Shown piece by piece: positions 1 to 8,900 of a stretch of 15,061 nt of DNA (the first letter of the stretch is position 1; each line of letters begins with the position of its first letter). Source of the stretch: Pelagophyceae sp. CCMP2097 (taxonomy: Eukaryota > Sar > Pelagophyceae); assembly GCA_026770575.1 (NCBI GenBank), contig MU657170.1, forward strand, positions 669,530 to 684,590, written 5' to 3'. The translations under genes were made by a program, and so were the position numbers. The notes beneath the pieces are model-generated. The model had not been told where the DNA came from. It saw nothing but the letters and a program-made list of their open reading frames with translations, and ran no database searches.

Positions 1-420
1 TTGCTCGCGTTCCACTTCGCCGGCCCGATGGCCGCCTGCGCCTCGTCGGGCGCGCCCTCGCCGCGCGCCGGCGAGGTGTCCGCCTGCGTCGCACCTCAGG
101 CCCAGGCACCGAAGGACGGAAGGCTCCCCCGGGGCTCATAGAAGCCCATCTTCCGGGAAAATGGAAAGTCGGCCTCACCGATTGCTCTTCCTCCCGCGCC
201 GCAGCTTGCCGGGACCCTGCCATGCGTGCAGTGGGCCGAACACGAAAGTCGTACCCAGGTACAGCTTTGCTATTTGGTCCTTCCCGCCAAAGTCGTAACT
301 GCAAGTGCAAGGCCCGTTGAACGATCACGAGGAGATAGAGTTTCACAATTACATACACTGCATTTGTCATTTACAGGTTTCAAGTGCAAGGTTCGTACAA
401 CTTTGAATTGTGCTGAAGCC
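1..420. other. Unassigned region upstream of the MITE
   Basis: No gene is recognised here. The first frame of the plus strand is open from the window edge to a TAG at 139-141 and is Ala/Pro/Ser-rich, so it could be the 3' end of a gene lying outside the window, but composition alone explains it. Bases 230-420 are less GC-rich, with short repeated words (AAAGTCGTA twice, CAAGTGCAAGG twice). This stretch could hold the promoter, 5' UTR or a first exon of the downstream RING-Sel1 gene. I could not fix an exon. Confidence 0.3.
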
Positions 421-847
421 CAGCGGTGGGAATTCACTGGAAATTCAAAGTAAGTGAATATTCACGCGAGGTCTCAAATGTTCGGTGGTAGTGAAGTGAC
501 GAGTGAATCGACGTTCACTACGGCTGCAAATCCTGGTGAATGTGAAGTGAATCAGTGAATTTTGAGAAGTCCAAAATATGTCCCTTCCAAATCGCAAGGC
601 TCGTCCGCCGACGGCTGTATGCGCCACCAATGGCCCCAGGACGTCTGCTCAAGGGCAGTGCGACTCCCTCCGGTCTTCCGGGGAACTCAGAGCGACGGTG
701 GCGTCGGCCGAGGTTGGTGAAGTCATTAATGAAGTCCTTCACAAATGTTCGGTGGTAGTGAAATGACGGTGAATGTGAAGTGAATATGGTGAAGTGAATT
801 TATTCAGTGAATAATTCACTTCACCCTTAAATGAATTCCCACCGCTG
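421..847. mobile_element. Non-autonomous hAT-type DNA transposon (MITE), 427 bp
   Basis: The element starts CAGCGGTGGGAATTCA at 421-436 and ends with its exact reverse complement at 832-847. Both ends are directly flanked by the same 8 bases, CTGAAGCC (413-420 and 848-855). A perfect 16-bp terminal inverted repeat beginning CAG.G together with an 8-bp target-site duplication is the hallmark of the hAT superfamily. There is no transposase frame, so it is non-autonomous and needs an element elsewhere for mobility. The interior is AT-richer than its surroundings and full of GTGAA/TTCAC words, especially near both ends. Such subterminal motifs are typical hAT transposase-binding regions. The intact duplication and inverted repeats suggest a fairly recent insertion. 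The superfamily call rests on the end sequence and duplication length only. Confidence 0.9.
476..785. repeat. Internal direct repeats of the MITE
   Basis: Bases 476-501 and 743-768 match over 26 bp with one difference (key words TTCGGTGGTAGTGAA). The 18-bp word GGTGAATGTGAAGTGAAT occurs identically at 535-552 and 768-785. The two words are separated by 33 bp in the left half and are contiguous in the right half. They probably represent repeated subterminal transposase-binding modules. Confidence 0.8.
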
Positions 848-877
848 CTGAAGCCCTCTAATAATGTAGGAACCTAA

Positions 878-1795
878 GTCTCCCTTCGGGAGACTGGAAT
901 ATACGACGTCGAGCCGGCTTATGGTTCCACGGCGGCGGCGCGCTTATCGGCTGTTCCGACGCAAACGACGGCTGTGGTCAAGGCCGCCGCGCCGGCAGCT
1001 GGTTCCAAGGCGCGCTTACCGGCTGCTCGGACGACTACGACGGCCGTGGTCAAGGCCAGCTCGCCGAACGGCGACGCGCCGGACTGGCGCGGCACGTGCG
1101 CCATCTGCCTCGAACTACTTCCGATTGAACGTGATCGGCAGACTTTATATACTTGCTGCTGCAAGAGGTTCTGCAAGGCATGCCACGTAAAGTGCCAGCA
1201 GCACTCCGAGCGCTGCCCGCTCTGCCGCGAGCCGGCCCCAACTCCGGCCGAATCGCTGATACGGGTGCGGAAGCACGTGGCCGCGGGCAACGTAGAGGCG
1301 CAGCTGTTGCTCGCAGACTGTTACAGAGACAGCCTCGAGGGTTTCGAGGCGAGCTTGCCGCAGGCGTTCAAGTTGTACGAGCTCGCCGCGAAACAAGGGC
1401 ACGCGCGGGCGCAGGTGCAGCTGGGGGCGTTTTACGGACGAGGCTTAGTCGTCAAAATCGACGGCCCGGCCGCCGCAATGTGGTACCGGCGCGCGGCCGA
1501 CCAAGGCTACCCTGACGGTCAATGCAACCTCGGCGCGCTGTTCTACAACGGCTACGGCGTGGCGCAGTCGTTCGACGAAGCCGTCAAGTGGTACCGCCTC
1601 GCCGCGCAGCAGGGCTCGGCAGAAGCGCTGTTGAACCTCGGCACCTGTCACGCAAACGGCCACGGAGTCCCGCAAGACCTCGACGAAGCGTTGCACCTCT
1701 GGAAGCGCGCCGCGGCCAAGGGGCACGTCGGCGCTGCGGGAGGAGTCGACAAGCTCGAAAAGTATCTTGCATCAAACACCGGCCGACGGGCGTGA
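878..1795 (+). CDS. RING-finger / Sel1-repeat protein, 5' end unresolved
   Basis: The frame is open from 878 (after TAA at 875-877) to TGA at 1793-1795. Numbering from the GTG at 974 (273 residues), an Ala/Thr-rich linker of about 38 residues is followed by a RING-like zinc-binding module: C42-A-I-C45, a C61-C62-C63 cluster, C67, C70, C74/H77 and C81-P-L-C84. Then come about four Sel1-like (TPR-type) repeats of 36 residues, seen in AKQGHARAQVQLGAFYGRG, ADQGYPDGQCNLGALFYNG and AQQGSAEALLNLGTCHANG. RING modules commonly recruit E2 ubiquitin-conjugating enzymes and Sel1 repeats are protein scaffolds, so a ubiquitin-ligase adaptor is a reasonable guess but unproven. There is no ATG in frame before the RING; the first is at about 1478, inside the repeats. 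The true start must therefore lie in an upstream exon, be non-ATG, or be lost. The hAT MITE ends only 30 bp upstream of the open frame. Such RING-Sel1 proteins are abundant in pelagophyte genomes. Confidence 0.8.
   Translation, partial: VSLRETGIYDVEPAYGSTAAARLSAVPTQTTAVVKAAAPAAGSKARLPAARTTTTAVVKASSPNGDAPDWRGTCAICLELLPIERDRQTLYTCCCKRFCKACHVKCQQHSERCPLCREPAPTPAESLIRVRKHVAAGNVEAQLLLADCYRDSLEGFEASLPQAFKLYELAAKQGHARAQVQLGAFYGRGLVVKIDGPAAAMWYRRAADQGYPDGQCNLGALFYNGYGVAQSFDEAVKWYRLAAQQGSAEALLNLGTCHANGHGVPQDLDEALHLWKRAAAKGHVGAAGGVDKLEKYLASNTGRRA
922..1057 (+). repeat. In-frame tandem duplication in the RING-Sel1 linker
   Basis: Bases 922-985 and 1000-1057 are diverged copies. Each begins TGGTTCCA, contains CGCGCTTA.CGGCTG and ACGACGGC, and ends GTGGTCAAGGCC. 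The copies are offset by 78 bp at the start and 72 bp at the end, both multiples of three. The protein therefore repeats an ARL-(S/P)A-x-x-T-TTAVVKA segment before the RING. Confidence 0.7.
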
Positions 1796-2154
1796 CCACC
1801 GCCCGTCGATGCAGGCTCGTGCAACTGTCCGGATCGGAAGGCGCATACTGCCCGTAATAGACGACGTCTCCCCGTCGCTCGCATCGGTGATCGAAGCTTG
1901 TCGAGGCTAGACTCGGAGGAAGGAATCATGCTCCGTGTGCGGAAATCGGTTGCTGAGCTTTGATCGAGGTCCAGGGGCCTTGCTCGGCTCCTGGGACCAA
2001 TGCGCGGCGGTCTACGAGTCTACACGCCACGACACGCGTCGCGTAAGCTTCCCCCCCCGCAAACATAAAGACGTGTGAGTTCGAACGGAGCTCGTTTATT
2101 GATTGCAGGGAGAGTGACCCTAGCTCCCACAGCGTCCGAGGAGCAAGCACTACG
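1796..2154. other. Convergent intergenic region, Sel1 gene to WD40 gene
   Basis: This 359-bp stretch holds the 3' flanks of two convergent genes. I see no coding frame with recognisable content. A run of eight or more C lies at about 2051-2058. On the minus strand it carries an AATAAA-like signal (separate entry). Confidence 0.5.
2095..2100 (-). promoter_or_regulatory. Possible polyadenylation signal AATAAA (minus strand)
   Basis: The plus strand reads TTTATT here, giving AATAAA on the minus strand about 55 bases beyond the WD40 stop codon. Position and sequence fit a canonical poly(A) signal. Algae often do not use this hexamer, so this is tentative. Confidence 0.35.
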
Positions 2155-2508
2155 TCAGAGGGCGGCGTTCCAGAGCCGCGCCGTTTCGTCCTCGCCCGCC
2201 GTCACGATGTGCTTGCCGTCGGGCGAGAATGTGCAGCAGTAGACGTCGGTGTGACCCTCGAGCGTTGTCTGGAGCGCGCCTGTCTCGGCGTCCCAGAGCC
2301 GCGCCGTCATGTCGTGGCTCGCCGTGACGACGCGCCTGCCGTCGGGCGAGAATGCGCCGCATTCGACGGCGTCGGTGTGGCCCTCGAGAGTCAGCAGCAG
2401 CGCGCCCGTCTCGGCGTCCCAGAGCCGCGCCGTCCCGTCATAGCTCGCCGTGACAACGTGCTTGCCGTCGGGCGAGAACGCGCAGCTCAAAATGCTCTGA
2501 GTGTGCCC
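2155..2508 (-). repeat. 126-bp tandem repeats encoding the WD40 blades
   Basis: The word TCCCAGAGCCGCGCCGT recurs at 2291 and 2417, exactly 126 bp (42 codons) apart, and neighbouring bases also match closely. High DNA-level similarity between blades points to recent amplification or gene conversion. Confidence 0.8.
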
Positions 2509-2721
2509 CATGAAAATCGCCGTGCTCTTTGCGATGCGGTCCTGCCAGAGGATTTTTCGCAGCCGCGCCGCCACGGCGCGGCCATCTCGGGCGACGTGCT
2601 TCGTCACGAAGAGCCCGTTTGCGGAGCCCGCCAGCCGCAGGATGGGTGTGCGCAGGTCGCTCCGGAGCAGCTCGAGGATTTGGGCGGCACCGAGCGCGGC
2701 GCGCGGCCGCGCCGCGTCCAT
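2155..2721 (-). CDS. WD40-repeat protein (three blades)
   Basis: The minus-strand frame ends with TGA at 2155-2157. Three consecutive 42-residue WD40 units are visible. Each has a GHT start, a central SPDG turn, a T-A-S/G and D-x-T-A-R-L-W motif, and an end in WD, WD and finally WN. The preceding region (AARLRKILWQDR) matches no domain I recognise. The frame stays open to 2925 but begins there without an ATG. In-frame ATGs lie at 2898, 2889, 2856 and 2721. I prefer 2721 (188 residues, MDAARPRAALGAAQ) because it avoids the divergent dynamin exon 1 at 2888-2931; 2856 is the main alternative. WD40 propellers usually have seven blades, so three suggests a truncated gene, oligomer assembly, or unseen exons. 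The function is probably protein-protein scaffolding, with the partner unknown. Confidence 0.75.
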   Translation of the reverse strand: MDAARPRAALGAAQILELLRSDLRTPILRLAGSANGLFVTKHVARDGRAVAARLRKILWQDRIAKSTAIFMGHTQSILSCAFSPDGKHVVTASYDGTARLWDAETGALLLTLEGHTDAVECGAFSPDGRRVVTASHDMTARLWDAETGALQTTLEGHTDVYCCTFSPDGKHIVTAGEDETARLWNAAL

Positions 2722-2887
2722 GTCTACGCCGACGCCGCCCGTCGTGCCCCGTCGGCAAAGTCCTACTCGGAGTCTCGGACCGTGATTCGGAGACAAAGCC
2801 TCGTTTAGCGACTTCCTCGGCGCATTTTCAAGGCGTGGCTCGCGTGGGGTTCCCATTGCGCCTCGCCCGCCCGCCCGCGCCACGGCC
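2722..2887. promoter_or_regulatory. Candidate bidirectional promoter, WD40 (-) / dynamin (+)
   Basis: Only about 166 bp separate the preferred WD40 start (2721, minus) from the dynamin ATG (2888, plus), so both promoters must share or overlap this GC-rich segment. I see no TATA box. The call rests on geometry alone and depends on the WD40 start chosen. Confidence 0.35.
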
Positions 2888-2931
2888 ATGGCGGCCATCT
2901 CGGCGGAGTACGACAAGAACGTCAAGCCATG
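2888..2931 (+). CDS. Dynamin exon 1 (initiator)
   Basis: Encodes MAAISAEYDKNVKP plus two bases of a Trp codon. The donor is GTAAAG at 2932. The ATG context is GCCATGG. The 62-bp intron 2932-2993 ends CGTAG. Joining restores TGG (Trp) and leads into LELAEDLRALSLDTA, the normal helix before a dynamin P-loop. The downstream ATG at 2929 overlaps this donor and would give an unrelated N-terminus. Confidence 0.8.
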
Positions 2932-5900
2932 GTAAAGAGCATCGTTGCGGCAATCGTGGGCTCTGGATGCTTCGTTTGGAAAATCCCACGTAGGCTCGAG
3001 CTGGCGGAGGACTTGCGCGCTTTGTCGTTGGACACGGCGCTGAACGTGCCGCAGATTTGCGTCATGGGCGACCAGTCTTCCGGGAAGTCGTCGGTGCTGG
3101 AAGCTTTGAGTGGGGTGCCGTTTCCCCGCGGCAGCGGCCTCGTCACGCGCTGCCCCGTCCGTTTAGTCATGCGCAGGGCCGACGCGGGTGCGAAATGGTC
3201 GGCTTTAGCGTCGACTTCGAACAGTTCGCAGCAGATTGCTGCAGAGTCGCCGGGTGAACTTACCGCGATTATCGCGCGGCTCACCGAGTCTCTCACAATG
3301 TCTCCCTCCGGTTTCTCTTCGGAATCCATCATCGTGCAACTCTCGTCGCCGGAATCGCCGGACCTGACGGTGATCGACCTGCCTGGTATAGTGAGGACTG
3401 TTACAGCGGGGCAGACGGCTTCTGTGATCTCAGACGTGAACACTTTAATCGACTCTTTCCTCGAACAAGAGCGCACGATCATCCTCGCTGTCATCCCCGC
3501 AAATCAAGACATCGCCACCGTCGACATCCTCGAGCGTGCCATGCGCGTCGACCCGACGGGGGAGCGGACGATCGGGGTGCTGACCAAGCCGGACCTGATC
3601 GGTCCTGGTAACGAAGAAGAGGTGGTGGCCGTACCTTGCCGCGCCTTGGAATTTGGAAAACCCGGACCGCGAACGACGGAATGGCGCGCTCCGCCGCCGC
3701 CGTCCGAGGACGGCCTTGGAGCGCCGGTTCGATGCAGTGGTGCAGAGATGACGCCTTGCAGAGGCGATTGCAGAATCGCAGGAGCGAGATACAGCACCGC
3801 AGAGGCTCGATGCAGCGTCTCCGGGACCGACGACAGCTCGTCTCCGGGACCGCCTCCGGGATCGTCGACGGACCGTCGACGGACCGTCGAAGGGACCGTC
3901 GAAGGGACCGCCGACGGCCGCAGAGGCTGCCTCCGGGCCCGTCTCCGAGACCGTCTCCGGGACCGCCGACGAGCCATCGACGGACCGTCTCCGAGACCGT
4001 CTCTGGGCCCGTCTTCTCTGGGGCCGCCTCTGGTGCCGTCTTGAGGACGTTCTCTGGGACGGTCTCTGGGCAGTAGACGTACCGTCTCCGGGCCCGCTTC
4101 CGGGTCTGTCTCTGGGGTCGTCTCCGGGACCGTCTCCGGGCCCGTGGAGCGTCTCCAGTGCCTTTCTCCGGCCCCTGTCTCCGGCCCCCGTCTGGACCAA
4201 ATCGGACCCCAAAGCGGTCTCAATCCCGTCTGGGGGCCGACACGCCGGCCCCCAAATCGGCGCCTTTCTGGACGGGGAGGGCTTGGGGTGGAACTTTGCC
4301 AGCCCCCCGGGGGGACCACGCAGATGGGGCCGTCTCCCCTTTGGGCCCGTCTCTGGTCCCGTCGACGGACCTTAACTGGACCCGTCTCTAGTATCGTCTC
4401 TGGACCCGTCTCTGGGACCGTCTCTGGGACCGTCTCTGGGACCGTCTCTGAAACCGTCTCCTACGGCCGTCTCCTACGGCGGGGGCATTCTCCGGGACCG
4501 TCGACGGGACCGTCGAGGGCCCATCTCCGGGGCCGTCTCCGGGACCGTCGAGGGGGCGTCTCCGCTTGGTGCGCGGCAGAAGGTCCTTTAGCCGGGGACG
4601 CGCGGCCGCCGGACGCTTGAGAAGCCTTTTGACGCGGGTGGTCCTCAAGGTTTCTGAATGGTTGCCGGGTGTTCTTTTCGGCCTGCGTCCAACGTATCTT
4701 AGGTGTTGACCAACGTCCGGAAACCTCTCAAGCTCGGCTACATCATGGTCAAGAACCGCTCGCAGCTCGCCATCAAGCAGAACATGACCGGCGAAGCCGC
4801 AAAGGCAGAGGTGCGTTGTGGCGCCGTCGCGAGGGCGTCGCGGGGGAGACCGCGCCTTGCAAAGAAGGAACGCAACTCGAAAATTCTTAGAGGAAATTCC
4901 TCGAGAAACAACGTCTAGGAAATCGTCTAGAAACAGTCAAACTCGTAGGAGACGAAATTCTTCGCCACTCATCCCGTCTTCTCGAGAATCGACCCGCGCC
5001 TCGTCGGCGTGCACCACCTCACGGTTTCTCTTTCGAAGCTCCTCGTCGTGCGCATCCAGACCGAGCTGGCGCCCATGAAGCGCACCGTCGAGACGCTGCT
5101 GTCAAAGGTGAGCTTATGCTCTTCTGATCTATTGGCACATATTTTTATACGATGACTGTATTTTTACATGATTCTTATTATTATCGTGTGAATATTATTT
5201 TTTTCTTATTATATTCTTATTATCATGTGATTATTATTTAATTATTATATAATATGTGTCATAATTATATCATATTTGCCATCATCATATTTAATGATCT
5301 ATATCATAATCGTCTTATGATGATGTGATCGATTGACATGATTCTTATATGATCATGGGATGATATGATCAGAATCACATCTAATGGGATAATATGATCA
5401 TCATCACATATGAGAATCACATCATGTTTGATGATTCTATGCGACGCTTCGATGCTTTAGGTGCGGGCGGACGTGCGGGCGGTTTCGTCGGTGCACGGAA
5501 CGGCAAAGACAGCGCCGGAACGGCAAAAGCTCCTCGTCACGCTCACGCAGGGCTTCGTTCGCCGCGGCGTCGGAAAAGCCCGAGAACCGAGGCGCCAAAG
5601 AGCAAGGGCAATCCCTCTTGCACGGTCCACTGCGAGGCCGTTTGCATGGGTCTTTCCCGGGATGATATGACGTTTCCCCGTCGTCGTCGGAGCCGGGGGC
5701 TCGAAGAGGCGTTTTGAGCAGCGTTTTGAGCAGCGAGGGGGCCGGAGGGGTGGGACACCCCCCGTGCGAGGCCCCTCACGCGGGTCCTCGCACATTTCCT
5801 TGACTCGTCGCGACTCGTTGTACGGGTCTTGCACGGGCCTTGGTACGGCCCCTTGCGAGGCCTCTTTCACGGGTACTTGCGAGGCCTCTTGCAAAGTTTC

Positions 5901-8900
5901 TTGTCGAGGCCCCTCGCACGGGTCGTCGCATGGGCCGTGCAATGCGTGGTCTCTTGTGAAAGCCCCTTGGACGGCCCCTCGCGTCTTTCTGAAAGGTGCA
6001 AATCCCTTCAAGGCCTCGAGGAAAGGCCGGACAAGGCTTGGAAACGCGCGTCCTCGCAAGGCGCCGCGCCCTCGCAAGGACCACGAGGAGGCCCCTCGAA
6101 AAGGTCCTTGGCGCCGTATTTCAAGACCCTTGTTTTCTGCCTCTGCAACGGCTCCTCGTTGGGTCCGAGGGCGGCCCTTGAAGCACCTTGCAAGGCCTCG
6201 CACGGCCCCCTCGGCGGCGGTCCCGTGCAAGGCCCCTCGAAATCTTGATCCTGAGTACGTCAGCAGAGTGCACAGCTGTGCGGTCCCATGCGGCCTTTTA
6301 CGGGTGCAACCGATCCGATACAAACTTGTATGTGATGCAACCGATCCGATACGGCCGCATGCGGCGGCTCCGCCCGAGACCGACGCGTCCATGGTTCTGT
6401 CGTCTGAGGCATCGCAGAGGCTCCGTCCGGACATCGAGTGAGGGGAGTGAGGGCAAGAGTCGACTGAGGCCGCGCAGAGGCGCCAACTGGGAGACCTCGC
6501 CATCGCACGCAAGGAGCGACCCCGGAGCGAGCGCCGTTGGACGATATTGAAGAGCGTGCTTCCGGAGCCTTTGGACCATGGTGAACGCCGCTCTGTAAAC
6601 CCCCGCGCCTGTAGGTGCGCCACCTCAACGACTGCGTCCGCGGCGAGTACCGGGACCGGATCATCGTCTGCAACCCGAATTTGAGGCTGTACACGCGCGC
6701 CCTAGTCGTCTTCTCCGAGCTGCAGTCGCGCGGAGCGGCGTCCGTCTGAATTGCACGGGAAAAGCGCGGATCGGAAAACCCGAAACGTTTCACGGCGAGT
6801 CGCGAGCAGGAGCTGGGACGGTGCTTCGGGTCGGGTCGGGTCGCTCAATTTGTGCAAAAGCCTCAGGGTCGCGGCTTGTCGAGATACCGAACTCGTCTTC
6901 GAAGGGCGAATCCGTCGCTGCTCACACCTCCGGCTCCTCGAGACGCCCTCGAGACGGCCCCTCTCGATGGTCATTCGAAACGACGCCTTGAGACGGCCCC
7001 TCGAGAGGTTCGGACGGCCCCTCGGATGGTCGCTTGCGGTTACTTTGACAATTCCTTTGGACAGTTCCCTTTCGAAAGGTCCTGGAGACGGGCCCTCTTC
7101 GACGGTCGCTTTGACGGCGGCCCCAAAGACGGTCTCTTGGACGGTCACTCGGCCCCTCGACTGCGGCCTCTCTGCGACATCCCCAGGGCGGGCCCTCGGA
7201 CGGTCGCTTGGACGGGCCCTCGAGCCATGTGGCATCCCGTGCGAGGAACGGTCCCCGTTAAGGCCCGAACAAGTGTCTCTGGCGAGGAACCCTGCGTGGG
7301 ATAGGGCCCTTCAAAGAGGCTTTGCAAGTGACCGTGCAGAGGCCTTGACCGCCAAAGAGGAAGGGCCTGTCTGGAGAGCAATTTGTACCAAAGCCTCGGG
7401 TCGCGGGTTTGTCGAGATACCAAACCCGCCTTCGAAGGGTTGGGTTCGGGCCACGGCCAGACCCGCTCAAAGACGGGTCGACCCAAACGCACAAACCCGG
7501 CAAGCCCGACGCGCGGGTTGAAGGGCGAACCCTGCTCCTCGTCGCGAGTAGAGGCGAAGGGGCGCGAGAAGAGAAGGAGAGGACGCGGACGGAGGGTCTT
7601 CGCAAGCGGCAGTGGCGAGAGCCGGGCATGGCGCGAGCGGAGGGGGCAGCGGCGAGAGCCGAAAATGGCGACGATTTCACGTAGGCGCGTCATCGCGTCC
7701 GCGCCGCTCTTCCGGAGCGACGGCTTTGTTGCCGATTTGGCTCGCCAAATGGAGGCTCTGCGCGGCCGCGAGCTGCCTGGCTTTATGTCGGCCCAGTCGT
7801 TTTACATGTTCATCCAAGTGCGTTTGATTCGTTCATGATTGCCATCTCGATGGGGATTCTGCCCATGTGAATAGGAATTCATCGACAAATGGACGGCCCC
7901 CGCGCACACGGCGGCGGCGCAGATGCGCGCCTTGGCGAATGAAGTCGTAAAGGAGCTCTTCGAGCAGATTGCGATTTCGTATCCGCATATGCGCTCGGCC
8001 TTTGAAAACGTGCGTGAGGCGTCGCAAACGCCAACTTTTCGAAACCCAAGGCCAACTTTTCGAAAACCACAAGGCAATTGCGACACGAAAAAGGCCCCAA
8101 CGCCCAAGAGGCGGCCGAACTGACCCCGCGACGTCTCCCGTCAACGGGTGGACGCCGCTGCGAAGCCGAAGATGGGGCGACGGGACCACGGTGGCCGGAT
8201 ACGGTCCGACCCTCGAAAGGCCCCTCGACGGTTTGTCGCCTATACGGTCCTATGCGGGGCCACGACGGTCCGATGCGGCCCCGCAGACGGTCTTCTACGC
8301 ACCCATGGTCAGATGAGGGCCGGAGACGGTCCGATGCGGCCCCGCAGACTCGTCTAATATGCACTTATGGTTTGACTGGGGCCGGAGACGGTCCGAATCG
8401 AGGCGGCCCCTCGAGGGACAGTTCGACCCTCTCCGGTCCTTGATAGACCCGTTGTCTGTCCCACGCGTCTCCCAGAGTCCGACTTTGGGCTTGGAAGGGC
8501 CTCTTCGGCTCGTCGTATACGCCCGTATTGTCCGACGTTGGGCCTCGAAGGCCCTATGCGGTCCGATGCGGCCCCTATGCGGTTTCATACGACTCGTCGA
8601 GGGAAGTCGTACAGGGACCCTATACGGTCCGATGGCGGACCTCTGTCGGTCTTGACGGTCCCGAAGCGGACTCGTTGACGGTCCCACGCGCGCCCCAGGG
8701 TCCGACGGGGGGCGGAGACGGTCCGACGACGGTCCGTCGGCGGTCCCGTACGACTTCCTGTACGGACAGTCGTAGAAGGACAGTCGTAGAAGGACCCTAT
8801 ACGGTCCTCTCCGGACCTCGACAGACCAGGCCCGTTGTCGGTCCGACAGTTGGCCTTTGCTGCACTTTTCCAACAGTTGGCCTTTGCTGCACTTTGACAG

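Larger units (their letters stand above)
413..855. repeat. 8-bp target-site duplication flanking the MITE
   Basis: CTGAAGCC occurs at 413-420 and again at 848-855, immediately outside the two inverted-repeat ends. Removing the element and one copy restores a single continuous sequence, GTGCTGAAGCCCTCTAAT, as the presumed empty site. Confidence 0.9.

Noticed and set aside
974..976. GTG at 974 as the start of the RING-Sel1 protein
   Set aside because: GTG is not a normal start in eukaryotes, and the open frame extends upstream to 878 with similar composition. The start is treated as unresolved.
919..1290. Minus-strand and other-frame ORFs over the RING-Sel1 gene
   Set aside because: They are antisense or shifted shadows of a frame with clear RING cysteines and Sel1 repeats.
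2929..4044. Dynamin taken as a single 371-residue frame starting at ATG 2929
   Set aside because: That ATG overlaps a splice donor (TG then GTAAAG), and the frame runs into intron repeat after 3630. Splicing exon 1 (2888-2931) to 2994 restores the standard N-terminal helix.
3445..4319. Two overlapping minus-strand frames of 255 and 271 residues
   Set aside because: They cover the GTCTCCGGGACC repeat of intron 2 and the antisense of exon 2. They are simple Arg/Ser/Gly/Pro peptides without a domain.
5457..6623. 388-residue open frame on the minus strand
   Set aside because: It runs antisense across dynamin exon 5, the repeat-filled intron 5 and the start of exon 6. The sense strand encodes conserved dynamin sequence, so this is a shadow.
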